Shown one piece after another: positions 34,248 to 43,051 of a stretch of 64,000 nucleotides of DNA; the first letter of the stretch is position 1, and the number at the start of each line of letters is the position of its first letter. Under the pieces are notes generated by a model that saw nothing but the letters and a program-made list of their open reading frames with translations, was not told where the DNA came from and searched no databases. Both the position numbers and the translations under genes were made by a program. The DNA is taken from assembly GCA_023458095.1 (NCBI GenBank), contig JAEXAS010000009.1, positions 319,005-383,004 on the forward strand, in the 5' to 3' direction. Source of the DNA: Actinomycetes bacterium (GTDB lineage Bacteria > Actinomycetota > Actinomycetes > Propionibacteriales > Propionibacteriaceae).

Positions 34248-35649
34248 CGCTGGGGTCCGGGAAGCGAGCTAGTTCGCCGGCCAGATCGGGGTTGACCCGG
34301 GCGCGCACATGGGTGCCTTCGCCGTCATGATCGATGCTGATGACCTCTCCGGCCTGGTGAATCCGGTCCAGCAGGTCACCGCGGGCATAGGGCACCAGGG
34401 CGCTCACCTCGATCGCCGGACGGGGCAGGCGCTCGGCAATCCGCTCGGTCAGCTCCGAGCAGCCCTCGCCGGTTCGGGCCGAGACGAAGATCGCGTCAGG
34501 GAACTGAGCCCGCAGCGCCAAGACCACATCTGCCGAAGTGGCGTCGAGCTTGTTGACGACCAACTGCTCAGGCACGCCCATCGCGCCGATATCGTCCAGC
34601 ACCTGCCGCACGGCGGCCACCTGGCCGAACGGATCCGGATCGGAGCCATCCACGACATGGAGGAGCAGATCGGCGATGACCGATTCCTCCAACGTGGAGC
34701 GGAAGGCCTCCACCAGGTCGTGCGGCAGATGCCTGATGAAGCCGACGGTATCGGTGAGGGTGAAGACCCGCCCATCGGCAGTGGACATCCGCCGCGTGGT
34801 GGGATCGAGCGTGGCGAACAGGGCGTCTTGCACCAAGACTCCCGCACCGCTCAACCGATTCAGCAACGAGCTCTTGCCCGCATTGGTGTAGCCCACGATG
34901 GCCACGCTCGGCACCTGATTGCGCGTTCGCTGAGCCCGCTTGGTGCGGCGCATCTGGTCAAGCTCGCGGAGTCGACGGCGCAGGATCGCGATGCGGGTCT
35001 TGATCCGCCGCCGATCGGTTTCGATCTTGGTTTCGCCGGGGCCGCGGCCACCGATCCCGGCACCGGCTGCGGCCCGCCCGCCGGCCTGGCGGGACAGATT
35101 GCCACCCCAGCCACGCAGACGCTGGCGCAGGTACTGCAACTGGGCCAACTCGACTTGGGCCTTACCTTCGGCGCTCTTGGCGTGTTGGGCGAAGATGTCC
35201 AAGATGAGCGCGGTCCGATCGATCACCTTCACACCGACCCGGTCTTCCAGGTTGCGCAATTGAGCCGGCTCAAGTTCGCCGTCACAGATCACGGTGTCGG
35301 CACCGGTGCTGATGACCACCTCGCGCAGTTCGTCCACCTTGCCGCGGCCGATGAAGGTTGCCGGATCAGCACTACTGCGTCGCTGCATGAGCCCCTCGAG
35401 AACCTGGGATCCTGCGGTCTCGGCGAGAAGCTTCAGTTCGGCCATAGCGTAGTCGGCCTCGGCCTGACTGCCCTGGGTCCACACCCCCACCAGAACGACT
35501 CGCTCGAGTTGGAGTTCGCGGTACTCAACTTCGGAGATGTCGGCCAACTGGGTGGACATTCCGGCCACCCGCCGCAGCGACTGTCGCTGTTGAAGGTCGA
35601 ACTGTTCGCCGTCGGCGTCGGCGTCGTCAAAGCCGGAATAGTCACTCAT
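34240..35649 (-). CDS. hflX: GTPase HflX
   Basis: A 469-aa ribosome-associated GTPase involved in splitting stalled ribosomes. The N-terminal nucleotide-binding domain (DPATFIGRGKVDELREVV), the coiled-coil with GGRGPGETKIETDRRRI, the G domain with G1 GYTNAGKSSLLNRL, the DTVGFIRHLP switch and NKLD are all visible. ATG 35649 is chosen; a TTG three bases upstream is possible. No clear ribosome-binding site. The 3' end overlaps dinG. Confidence 0.93.
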   Translation of the reverse strand: MSDYSGFDDADADGEQFDLQQRQSLRRVAGMSTQLADISEVEYRELQLERVVLVGVWTQGSQAEADYAMAELKLLAETAGSQVLEGLMQRRSSADPATFIGRGKVDELREVVISTGADTVICDGELEPAQLRNLEDRVGVKVIDRTALILDIFAQHAKSAEGKAQVELAQLQYLRQRLRGWGGNLSRQAGGRAAAGAGIGGRGPGETKIETDRRRIKTRIAILRRRLRELDQMRRTKRAQRTRNQVPSVAIVGYTNAGKSSLLNRLSGAGVLVQDALFATLDPTTRRMSTADGRVFTLTDTVGFIRHLPHDLVEAFRSTLEESVIADLLLHVVDGSDPDPFGQVAAVRQVLDDIGAMGVPEQLVVNKLDATSADVVLALRAQFPDAIFVSARTGEGCSELTERIAERLPRPAIEVSALVPYARGDLLDRIHQAGEVISIDHDGEGTHVRARVNPDLAGELARFPDPSDG

Positions 35650-35668
35650 CAAGGAATCAGCACCATTC

Positions 35669-36478
35669 TCAGACCAGCGCGAAGCTGCCTCGGCCCACGA
35701 TGACGGCCGGGCCGGTCAGGATGGCTTCGGGGCCCGTGGTGTCGACCTGCAGCACCCCGCCGGGCACGCGAACCTGACAGCGGCTCTGCGGAGCCAGCAC
35801 CGCCGCAGCCGCCACCACACCGGTACCGCAGGATTCGGTCTCCCCCACGCCGCGTTCGTGCACGCGCAGGTGCAGCCGTCCCGGCTCCTCGATCACCACG
35901 AACTCCACATTCACACCATTGGGGAACGCCGAGGCCGGGTGCCATTCCGGCTGGGTGGTCAGATCCAGCCCGGTCAAGGTGTCGGCGGAGTCGACCTGAA
36001 CCACCGCGTGGGGGTTGCCGACATTCGCGCTGTGGGCCGTCCAGGTGCGGGCGTGAAGGCTGACCTCGACGGGCTCGCCGAGCGTCACCGCCCCCATGGT
36101 CACCGAGATGGATCCATCAGTCTCGAAGGTGCCGATGCGCAAACCCGCCCGAGTCGCGACTCGAACCGGCCCGGACGCATCGATCAGGTCCTCCTCGGCC
36201 AGATAGCGCAGGAAGACCCGCAGTCCGTTTCCGCACATCTCGGCGATCGAGCCATCGGCATTGCGGTAGTCCATGAACCACAGCTCCGGCTCGCCGCGCC
36301 ATTCCGGCATCGCCCCGGCTCGAACCGCACGCAGAATGCCGTCGGCTCCGATCCCAGAGCGGCGATCACACAGGGCCGCGACTTGGGCGTCGGTCAGGGA
36401 GATCAGACCCTCCCGGTCAACGAACAAGACGAAGTCGTTGCGGGTCCCATGCCCCTTGGCGATTTCAAGACTGTGCAT
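35669..36478 (-). CDS. dapF: Diaminopimelate epimerase
   Basis: A 269-aa enzyme converting LL- to meso-diaminopimelate for lysine and peptidoglycan. The two catalytic cysteines are Cys82 (EMCGNGLRVF) and Cys217 (ESCGTGV). The start is ATG 36478, inside the last 14 nt of miaA, indicating coupling. Presence suggests meso-DAP (or a need for its lysine branch), although some actinobacteria use LL-DAP; the peptidoglycan type cannot be read from here. Confidence 0.94.
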   Translation of the reverse strand: MHSLEIAKGHGTRNDFVLFVDREGLISLTDAQVAALCDRRSGIGADGILRAVRAGAMPEWRGEPELWFMDYRNADGSIAEMCGNGLRVFLRYLAEEDLIDASGPVRVATRAGLRIGTFETDGSISVTMGAVTLGEPVEVSLHARTWTAHSANVGNPHAVVQVDSADTLTGLDLTTQPEWHPASAFPNGVNVEFVVIEEPGRLHLRVHERGVGETESCGTGVVAAAAVLAPQSRCQVRVPGGVLQVDTTGPEAILTGPAVIVGRGSFALV

Positions 36479-37418
36479 CGCTGGCCTCCTGTTCAGCCAG
36501 CACCCTACCTCGCACAAGCTGCGTGATCGCTTCGGCGGGCTGGCCATCGGCAGCGAACCAATCGATGCGAGGATCCCGCCGAAACCAGCTCAACTGCTTG
36601 CGGGCCAGCCGGCGAGTGCCGGTGATGGTGTCGGTGATGGCCTGATCCTCGCTCAACTCGCCGTCCAGCATGGCCAGAACCTGACGGTAGCCGATGGCGC
36701 GCGAAGCGGTGCGTCCGGAGCGCAGACCGCGATCCAGCAGCACCTCCACCTCGGCGACCAGACCCCGCTCCCACATCTGCGCGACCCGCAACTCGATGCG
36801 GGCGTCCAGTTCCGACCGCGGCAGGTCCAGCCCGACTTGGATGACCGGAGCCAGCGCATAACGCCATGGCGGCAGTTCGGCGGTGAAGGATCCGGTCAGT
36901 TCGATCGCTTCCAGCGCCCGCACGATTCGGCGGCCGTTTCCGGGCTGAATCGCGGCCGCCGCAGCGGGATTGAGCTCGGCGAGCCGGCGGTACAGGACCG
37001 CCGCACCGAGGTCGGCCAACTCCGCCTCCAGGCGGGCCCGAAGGTCGGCGTCGGTGGCCGGAAATTCGAACTCGTCGACGATGGCGTGCACATACAGCGC
37101 CGACCCACCTACCAGGATCGGCAGCACCGCACGGGCGCGGCATTCCTGAATCGCGTGGCGGGCCAGGTGCTGAAACTCAGCCACCGAGGCGGTCTGGGTG
37201 ACCTCGGCGATATCGATCAAATGATGACGAATCCCGGCCTGCTCCTGGACGGTCGGCTTCGCGGTGCCGATGTCCATGCCGCGGTAGACCAGCATGGAGT
37301 CGGCGTTCACGATTTCGCAGGGTTGGCCCAACGTCGCCAGACGCTGGGCGACTGCGACAGCCACCGCCGTCTTGCCGCTGGCGGTGGCACCATTGATCGC
37401 CAGCACTGGGAGTTTCAT
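36465..37418 (-). CDS. miaA: tRNA dimethylallyltransferase
   Basis: A 317-aa enzyme that adds a dimethylallyl group to A37 of tRNAs reading U-starting codons. P-loop INGATASGKTAVAVA, the substrate motif NADSMLVYRGMDIGTAKPT and the C-terminal RRLARKQLSWFRRD are present. ATG 37418 follows a GGGGGGTG stretch. Its product is the substrate of MiaB, encoded at 37866-39305. dapF overlaps its end. Confidence 0.94.
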   Translation of the reverse strand: MKLPVLAINGATASGKTAVAVAVAQRLATLGQPCEIVNADSMLVYRGMDIGTAKPTVQEQAGIRHHLIDIAEVTQTASVAEFQHLARHAIQECRARAVLPILVGGSALYVHAIVDEFEFPATDADLRARLEAELADLGAAVLYRRLAELNPAAAAAIQPGNGRRIVRALEAIELTGSFTAELPPWRYALAPVIQVGLDLPRSELDARIELRVAQMWERGLVAEVEVLLDRGLRSGRTASRAIGYRQVLAMLDGELSEDQAITDTITGTRRLARKQLSWFRRDPRIDWFAADGQPAEAITQLVRGRVLAEQEASDAQS

Positions 37419-37491
37419 CACCCCCCATTGTCCAACCTCGACCAGTCATCTCGAAATCGGCCGCAATCGGCGAAATTGCGCAGCCGAATCC

Positions 37492-37546
37492 CTGACAGGA
37501 TTCCCCCGCTGAGATCACAATGGAGACGGGCCGGGACTGTCCCGGC
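37492..37546 (+). promoter_or_regulatory. Candidate promoter and leader hairpin of the antitoxin-like gene
   Basis: CTGACA (37492-37497), 18-nt spacer, CACAAT (37516-37521). Just downstream is a perfect 7-bp hairpin GCCGGGA-CTG-TCCCGGC (37530-37546) that could be an operator or leader structure. Confidence 0.4.
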
Positions 37547-37570
37547 AAAGGCAGACAGAGAGGAGGGCCC

Positions 37571-37735
37571 ATGGACATCGTCGATCAGATCAAGGGCGCT
37601 GCGGACGGCCACGAGAATGACATCAAGCAGGGCATCGACATGGTCGCTGACTTCATTGATGACAAGACCGCTGGCCAGTACGCAGACCAGATTGATCAGG
37701 CCCAGGACTTCCTCAAGGACCAACTGGGTTCGTGA
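37571..37735 (+). CDS. Rv0909-family antitoxin-like small protein
   Basis: A 54-aa acidic helical protein, MDIVDQIKGAADGHENDIKQ onward, ending QAQDFLKDQLGS. It matches the short actinobacterial proteins named putative antitoxin Rv0909/MT0933 (ADKIDxAIDKAGDxxDEKTGGKY-type pattern, here IDDKTAGQYADQID). ATG 37571 has a very strong GAGAGGAGGG site and the gene ends in a terminator, so it may be highly expressed. No toxin partner lies beside it; the neighbours are miaA and miaB. A toxin-antitoxin role is therefore doubtful. Confidence 0.75.
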   Translation: MDIVDQIKGAADGHENDIKQGIDMVADFIDDKTAGQYADQIDQAQDFLKDQLGS

Positions 37736-37785
37736 CGATCAACTGATCTGGGGCGGGCAGCACGCCCGCAACGAAACCGACGAGC

Positions 37786-37825
37786 CCGAGGGGCCGGCCA
37801 CAGCCGGTCCCTCGGTTCAATTCTT
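37786..37825 (+). terminator. Intrinsic terminator after the antitoxin-like gene
   Basis: A 12-bp stem with one G-T pair (37786-37797 with 37804-37815), 6-nt loop, followed by TTCAATTCTT. Confidence 0.75.
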
Positions 37826-37865
37826 GGCCGATTCTCCTCGTTGAAGGCTGACGATCCGGCCCGGC

Positions 37866-39305
37866 TCAGGACCGGCCGGGCATCCCCAGCCCCACCACTG
37901 CCGAGTTCTGCGCGGCGGCCCAGGCATCTCCCCCGGCTGTCCGGCGCAGCTTGGTGATCGCAGAATCTGCATTCACATGATGCGGGGCACCGTAGGTGAT
38001 CTCGACGGTGCCGATATCTCCGGGACGCGGCAGCTGCGCAGGGTCCTTCGGCGCTTGAACATGGACGAGGCGGTTATCCCGGGCCCGGCCGGAGATGCGA
38101 TGGGTGGCACCGTCCTTTCGGCCTTCACCGGCAGCGAACATCACCTCGACCGACGTTCCTTCCAGGGCACGGTTCTCCGCCCAACTGATGTCGGAGACCA
38201 ACTCCACCAGCCGGTTGTATCGCTCCGTCACCACCGATGCCGGAACCTGATCAGGCATGGTGGCGGCATCGGTGCCCGGGCGAATCGAGTACTGGAAGGT
38301 GAACGCCCCGGCGAATCGGGCTTGGGCGACGACGTCCAAGGTGGCTTGGAAGTCGGCCTCGGTCTCCCCCGGAAATCCCACGATCACGTCGGTGGTGATC
38401 GCCGCCTGCGGGATCGCCGCTCGCACCCGGTCCAGGATTCCCAAGAAACGCTGCGAGCGGTACGAGCGGCGCATGGCACGCAGCACCGCATCAGAGCCCG
38501 ATTGCAGCGGCATATGCAGACTGGGCATCACATTGTGGGTCTCGGCCATGGCCGCGATCACATCGTCGCTGAAAGCAGCCGGGTGCGGCGAGGTGAATCG
38601 GACCCGCTCCAGGCCCTCGATCTGCCCACAGGAGCGCAGCAGCCGGGCGAAAGCCCCCGGATCGCCGAACTCCACCCCATAGGTGTTCACGTTCTGCCCC
38701 AGCAAGGTGACTTCCTGAACACCCTCAGAAACCAGCGCGCGGATTTCGGCCAGGACATCACCAGGGCGCCGGTCGGTCTCCTTTCCGCGGAGCGCAGGCA
38801 CGATGCAGAAGCTGCAGGCGTTGTTGCAGCCCACGCTGATCGCAACCCAGGCGGCGTAGGCCGAATCTCGTCGAGTAGGCAAGGTGGAAGGAAAGCGCTC
38901 CAGAGATTCGAGGATCTCCACCTGGGCGCTGTGGTTCACCCGGGACCGCTCCAGCAGCGCGGGCAGCGCGGCCAAGTTGTTGGTTCCGAAGACCACATCA
39001 ACCCACGGCGCCTTGCCCACCACGATGTCGCGATCCTTCTGTGCCATGCAGCCGCCGACGGCGATCTGCAGGCCCGGATGACGGGCCTTCACCGAGGCCA
39101 AATGACCCAAGTTGCCGTAGAGGCGATTGTCGGCGTTTTCCCGAACCGCGCAGGTGTTGAAGACCACCAGATCGGCCTGCTCATTGTCAGCCACCGGACG
39201 GTAGCCCGCCTCGCCAAGCACTCCGGCGATCCGCTCGGAGTCGTGGAAGTTCATCTGACACCCGTAGGTGATCACTTCAAAGGTGCGTTCGGGTTGATTG
39301 GTCAT
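37866..39305 (-). CDS. miaB: tRNA-2-methylthio-N6-dimethylallyladenosine synthase
   Basis: A 479-aa radical-SAM methylthiotransferase finishing the ms2i6A37 modification begun by MiaA. The N-terminal UPF0004 domain has Cys16, Cys52 and Cys86; the radical-SAM cluster is Cys160, Cys164 and Cys167 (CNNACSFC); a C-terminal TRAM domain follows. The last ~40 residues are a lineage-specific tail. ATG 39305 fits the family; the ribosome-binding site is weak. Paralogous in architecture to rimO at 44147-45562. Confidence 0.95.
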   Translation of the reverse strand: MTNQPERTFEVITYGCQMNFHDSERIAGVLGEAGYRPVADNEQADLVVFNTCAVRENADNRLYGNLGHLASVKARHPGLQIAVGGCMAQKDRDIVVGKAPWVDVVFGTNNLAALPALLERSRVNHSAQVEILESLERFPSTLPTRRDSAYAAWVAISVGCNNACSFCIVPALRGKETDRRPGDVLAEIRALVSEGVQEVTLLGQNVNTYGVEFGDPGAFARLLRSCGQIEGLERVRFTSPHPAAFSDDVIAAMAETHNVMPSLHMPLQSGSDAVLRAMRRSYRSQRFLGILDRVRAAIPQAAITTDVIVGFPGETEADFQATLDVVAQARFAGAFTFQYSIRPGTDAATMPDQVPASVVTERYNRLVELVSDISWAENRALEGTSVEVMFAAGEGRKDGATHRISGRARDNRLVHVQAPKDPAQLPRPGDIGTVEITYGAPHHVNADSAITKLRRTAGGDAWAAAQNSAVVGLGMPGRS

Positions 39306-39364
39306 CGGCGCGGTGGTGCTCCCAGCGGTGGTTCAGGTGTGGGCCGACTACGGACTCTACCGGC

Positions 39365-40693
39365 TCACCGAGCCACGGCCGAAGCCCGCAGTTCCCGCAC
39401 CACGGTGATGGTGATGCTGGCCGGGTAGTCGAATTGCTGCTGGATCCGCTCGGCAAGATCGGCAGCCAAAGCAGCAGCCGCGGCATCATCGAGAACCGAA
39501 GGCTCGACCAGCACCCGCAATTCCCGACCGGCATCGATGGCAAAGGCCTTGGCCACCCCGGGCTGGGCGAGCGCCAACTCCTCCAGACTGCTCAGGCGGA
39601 GTTGATGAAGGTCACGATCCTCATGTCTGGCCCCGGGACGCGAGGCACTGATCGCATCGGCGGCCTGCACCAGCAGCGCTGCGATGGTGGTGGGCTCGAC
39701 GTCGCCATGATGGGCCTCGATGGCATGGGCGACCTCGTCGCTCTCGCCGTGACGTCGGGCGAACTGAGCACCGGCCACCGCATGCGGGAGTTGCGCGTCG
39801 GTCAATCCCTTGCCGAGATCATGCAGCAGAGCCGCTCGTCTGGCCACAACCGGGTCAACGCCGATCTCGGCGGCGAGCAGGCTCGCCAGACGCGCCGACT
39901 CGACCAGGTGCGCCAACACGTTTTGGCCGTAGGAGTGCCGATACCGCAGGGTCCCGAGCAGTGCGGCCACGTCGTCGGCCAGATCGGTGATGTCGACCTC
40001 TGCCGCAGCGGCGCGACCTTCGGCCAGGCAGGCCTGCGCGACCGCAGCCTCGGCGCGGGCATAACTGTCCTCGATCCTGCCGGGGTGGACGCGCCCATCG
40101 GAGATGAGGTCCACCAACACCTGCCGAGCAACCTCTCGGCGCCGCGGGTCGAAGGCCGACAGCTCTACCGCCCCTGGCGTGTCATCGACCAGCAGCGATA
40201 CACCGGTGAGCTGTTCGAAGCTGCGAATGTTGCGGCCGTCGCGACCGATCAGCCGGCCCTTCATCTCCTCGTTCGGGATCGGGACGCTGATCACTGCAAC
40301 ATCAGCGGTCTGGCTGGCAGCCACCCGTTGAATCACGGTCGTGATCGCCTGGCGGGCCCTTTCGTCCAGATCGGACGGCTGGGCCATTCCGCTGCGATGA
40401 ACCGCCAGCACCGCAGGGCGGGCTGCCGACTGTTTTGATCGGGGCTTGCGCTCACGGCGGTCCAACTGGTCGCCCCGCTCGGCGAGTTCGGCAGCCAACG
40501 CGGTCAGTTCCAGCTCGCGCTGGTCCAGGAGCCGTTCGCGGTCAAGGTCAACAACACTCACCGGCGACGACTCGTCGGCCAGTGCCGCCCCGGCCCGGGG
40601 CAGTCGACGGATCAGCATCAAGAGCAGCGCGCTGGCAAAGAGTCCGATGACCAGCGCAACCAAAGCCACGACGAGCACGACCTGGGTATTCAC
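39365..40693 (-). CDS. rny: Ribonuclease Y-like membrane endoribonuclease
   Basis: A 442-aa protein with the RNase Y order: one N-terminal membrane helix (about 5-28), a short charged coiled-coil, a KH domain (IGRDGRN, residues 149-155) and an HD domain with His291-Asp292 (ALLHDLGKGL). It should cleave mRNA at the membrane. The coiled-coil (about 40-100) is much shorter than in the 520-aa Bacillus enzyme. GTG 40693 has a strong TAGGAGGAGGAG site. It lies 12 nt after recX and likely shares the recA-recX transcript. Confidence 0.85.
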   Translation of the reverse strand: MNTQVVLVVALVALVIGLFASALLLMLIRRLPRAGAALADESSPVSVVDLDRERLLDQRELELTALAAELAERGDQLDRRERKPRSKQSAARPAVLAVHRSGMAQPSDLDERARQAITTVIQRVAASQTADVAVISVPIPNEEMKGRLIGRDGRNIRSFEQLTGVSLLVDDTPGAVELSAFDPRRREVARQVLVDLISDGRVHPGRIEDSYARAEAAVAQACLAEGRAAAAEVDITDLADDVAALLGTLRYRHSYGQNVLAHLVESARLASLLAAEIGVDPVVARRAALLHDLGKGLTDAQLPHAVAGAQFARRHGESDEVAHAIEAHHGDVEPTTIAALLVQAADAISASRPGARHEDRDLHQLRLSSLEELALAQPGVAKAFAIDAGRELRVLVEPSVLDDAAAAALAADLAERIQQQFDYPASITITVVRELRASAVAR

Positions 40694-40705
40694 CGGCTCC
40701 TCCTC

Positions 40706-41242
40706 CTAGGGCATGCCCTCTTCGCTATCGAGGTCAGTGCCGAGTTCGTCCAGCACCTCTCGGGTTACCCGTGACACCACTGCGCTGGGAAATCCGCGTC
40801 GGGCCAGGGCCTGAGCCAATCGTCGATAGCGTGCCGCCGGATCCACCCGACGCAACGTTGCCGCCTTACGCTCAGCGTAGGCCAGTGCTACCTCGTAGTC
40901 GCGCTCAGCATCCAGTTCGGCCGCCACGCTTTCGGCGATCTCACGAGCGACTCCCTTTTCGGCAAGCTCGGCGAGCAGGACCCGCCGGCTGCGCTGACGC
41001 CGCACCCCGGCGGCCAGCCACTCCCGAGCGAAGACCTCGTCATCGACAAGGCCCACCTCGGTGAGCCGGTCCAAGACCTGCACTGCGGCATCCTCGGGAA
41101 CGCCCTTGCGCGCGAGCGCTCGGGCCAACTCCTGACGGCTTCGCGCACGGACCGTCAACTGTCGAAGGGCAATCTCTCGGGCTACCGCGACGGGGTCAGC
41201 ATCGGGCGTGTTGTCGTCGTCGGGTGGTTCAACACCCCTCAT
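40706..41242 (-). CDS. recX: RecA regulator RecX
   Basis: A 178-aa all-helical protein of three tandem three-helix repeats that modulates RecA filaments. Visible family features are AREIALRQLTVRARSRQELARAL, LVDDEVFAREWLA and the C-terminal RYRRLAQALARRGFPSAVVSRV. It starts 4 nt after the recA stop, so it is co-transcribed and translationally coupled. Confidence 0.93.
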   Translation of the reverse strand: MRGVEPPDDDNTPDADPVAVAREIALRQLTVRARSRQELARALARKGVPEDAAVQVLDRLTEVGLVDDEVFAREWLAAGVRRQRSRRVLLAELAEKGVAREIAESVAAELDAERDYEVALAYAERKAATLRRVDPAARYRRLAQALARRGFPSAVVSRVTREVLDELGTDLDSEEGMP

Positions 41243-41246
41243 GGGA

Positions 41247-42299
41247 TTAGAACTTCACCTCGCCGGTGACCGGATCGATGCCCTCGGGGACCTCGGTCTC
41301 AGCGCTGGCCCCCACTCCGAGCTGGGTCAGGATCCGCTTCTCGATCTCGTCGGCGATCTCTGGATTGTTCTTCAAGAAGGTGCGGGCGTTCTCTTTGCCC
41401 TGCCCCAACTGATCGGCGTCGTAGGTGAACCAGGCACCCGCCTTACGGATGATCCCGCATTCCACGCCCAGGTCGATCAGGCTTCCTTCACGGCTGATTC
41501 CCTGCCCGTACAAGATGTCGAACTCCGCTTGCTTGAACGGCGGGGCCACCTTGTTCTTCACGACCTTGACCCGGGTTCGGTTGCCGACCATGTCCGAACC
41601 GTCCTTGAGGGTTTCGATGCGTCGCACGTCCAACCGCACCGAGGAGTAGAACTTCAAAGCCCGTCCACCGGTGGTGGTTTCGGGTGATCCGAACATCACT
41701 CCGATCTTCTCGCGCAACTGGTTGATGAAGATCGCCGTCGTGCCGGCCCCGGACAGTGCTCCGGTCATCTTCCGCAACGCCTGGCTCATCAGTCGAGCTT
41801 GCAGGCCCACGTGGCTGTCGCCCATCTCGCCTTCGATCTCGGCGCGCGGCGTCAGCGCGGCGACCGAATCGACCACGATCAAGGCCAACGCGCCCGAGCG
41901 CACCAGCGTGTCGGCGATTTCGAGGGCCTGCTCGCCGTTGTCCGGTTGGCTGACCAGCAAGGCATCGGTATCGACTCCGAGTTTCTCGGCATATTCCGGA
42001 TCCAGAGCGTGCTCGGCGTCGATGAAGGCGCAGATTCCGCCGGCGGCTTGCGCATTGGCGATCGCATGCAATGCAACCGTGGTCTTGCCCGAGGATTCAG
42101 GGCCATAGATCTCCACCACGCGACCACGCGGCAGACCGCCGATGCCCAAGGCGACATCCAAAGCGATCGATCCGGTGGGAATCACCTCGATGGGCTGGCG
42201 GACATCTTCCCCCAGCCGCATTACCGAGCCCTTGCCATGAGCCTTTTCGATCTGGGCCAGCGCTGCTGCCAGCGCCTTCTCCCGGTCTGCCACTGCCAT
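41247..42299 (-). CDS. recA: Recombinase RecA
   Basis: A 350-aa strand-exchange ATPase and LexA co-protease. Walker A GPESSGKT is at 66-73, with LIVVDSVAAL and the loop-2 region FINQLREKIGVMFGSPE; the C-terminal tail is acidic. No intein, unlike some mycobacteria. ATG 42299 is preceded by GAAAGGA. The 155-nt upstream region holds one SOS box at 42419-42434, and the operon continues into recX. Confidence 0.97.
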   Translation of the reverse strand: MAVADREKALAAALAQIEKAHGKGSVMRLGEDVRQPIEVIPTGSIALDVALGIGGLPRGRVVEIYGPESSGKTTVALHAIANAQAAGGICAFIDAEHALDPEYAEKLGVDTDALLVSQPDNGEQALEIADTLVRSGALALIVVDSVAALTPRAEIEGEMGDSHVGLQARLMSQALRKMTGALSGAGTTAIFINQLREKIGVMFGSPETTTGGRALKFYSSVRLDVRRIETLKDGSDMVGNRTRVKVVKNKVAPPFKQAEFDILYGQGISREGSLIDLGVECGIIRKAGAWFTYDADQLGQGKENARTFLKNNPEIADEIEKRILTQLGVGASAETEVPEGIDPVTGEVKF

Positions 42300-42418
42300 G
42301 CTGGGTTCCTTTCGGTCTTCGACTGTTGCCCTCACCCTAGGTATCGGCTCTGACAGTCGGTCAGTCTCCATCAGACTGTGCACAACGTCCTTGGGTGGGC
42401 CGTCGCGCAACAGCCTAG

Positions 42419-42434
42419 GCGAACACGTGTTCGA
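42419..42434. promoter_or_regulatory. SOS box upstream of recA
   Basis: GCGAAC-ACGT-GTTCGA, a single mismatch to TCGAAC-N4-GTTCGA, 120 bp upstream of recA and just past the 3' end of DUF3046. Confidence 0.85.
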
Positions 42435-42455
42435 AAACTATCGACACGCCGAAAA

Positions 42456-42650
42456 TCAACGATCGAACTCCGCCAGTTCCAATTCGCCCCACACGCAGCG
42501 CCAGATGTGCTTGCAGGACATGCCAGCCGACAGCGCTTCATCAACGGTGCGCTGACCCAAGGTGGCGATCACATGGGTCTGGGCGAACATCAGCGAACGA
42601 GGTCTGGTGAGGTGCGCGTCCAATCGGGCGCGAAGTTCGGCTTCCCGCAT
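42456..42650 (-). CDS. DUF3046 protein
   Basis: A 64-aa protein of the actinobacterial DUF3046 family, recognisable from the RTVDEALSAGMSCKHIWRCVWGEL stretch (about residues 34-57), including two cysteine/histidine-rich positions. It is almost always found just upstream of recA, as here. Function unknown. ATG 42650 is 9 nt after the clgR stop. Confidence 0.85.
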   Translation of the reverse strand: MREAELRARLDAHLTRPRSLMFAQTHVIATLGQRTVDEALSAGMSCKHIWRCVWGELELAEFDR

Positions 42651-42659
42651 GGCGGCCGG

Positions 42660-42971
42660 TCAGGCCGCCTGGTCGCGGGCATTCAGCACGGGCAGTTGCC
42701 GCACCTGTGCACCGTCGCGGGCATCGATTCGATCCGATACCAACCGCAACACATTCGACAACGGCACACCGAGTGCCCCGCAGATCGCGTTCAACAACTC
42801 CGAGGAGGCTTCCTTCTGGCCGCGCTCGATTTCCGAGAGGTATCCCAGACTGACCTGGGCCCGACCCGAGACTTCACGCAAAGTGAGGCTTTCGGACGTG
42901 CGCAACTCCCGCAGCGACTCCCCGAGGATCTCCCTGAGGATCACTGGGCGCTCACGCATCTCAGAAATCAT
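42660..42971 (-). CDS. clgR: XRE-family regulator ClgR
   Basis: A 103-aa DNA-binding protein with one helix-turn-helix (LTLREVSGRAQVSLGYLSEI). It matches ClgR, the actinobacterial activator of clp protease and related stress genes, by sequence style and by its place between cinA/pgsA and recA. ATG 42971 is preceded by TAGAGT with 6-nt spacing and no ribosome-binding site. A second in-frame ATG at 42959 is possible. Confidence 0.88.
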   Translation of the reverse strand: MISEMRERPVILREILGESLRELRTSESLTLREVSGRAQVSLGYLSEIERGQKEASSELLNAICGALGVPLSNVLRLVSDRIDARDGAQVRQLPVLNARDQAA

Positions 42972-42983
42972 GGCTTGACTCTA
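42972..42983 (-). promoter_or_regulatory. Leaderless-type promoter of clgR
   Basis: On the minus strand TAGAGT (42983-42978) is followed by 6 nt and then ATG 42971. Confidence 0.5.
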
Positions 42984-43051
42984 CCTGCCCCTCTCCACCG
43001 TCTTGATGGTGTTGTGAAAACGCCACGCGGGGTGGAGTTTGTTCCTCGACC

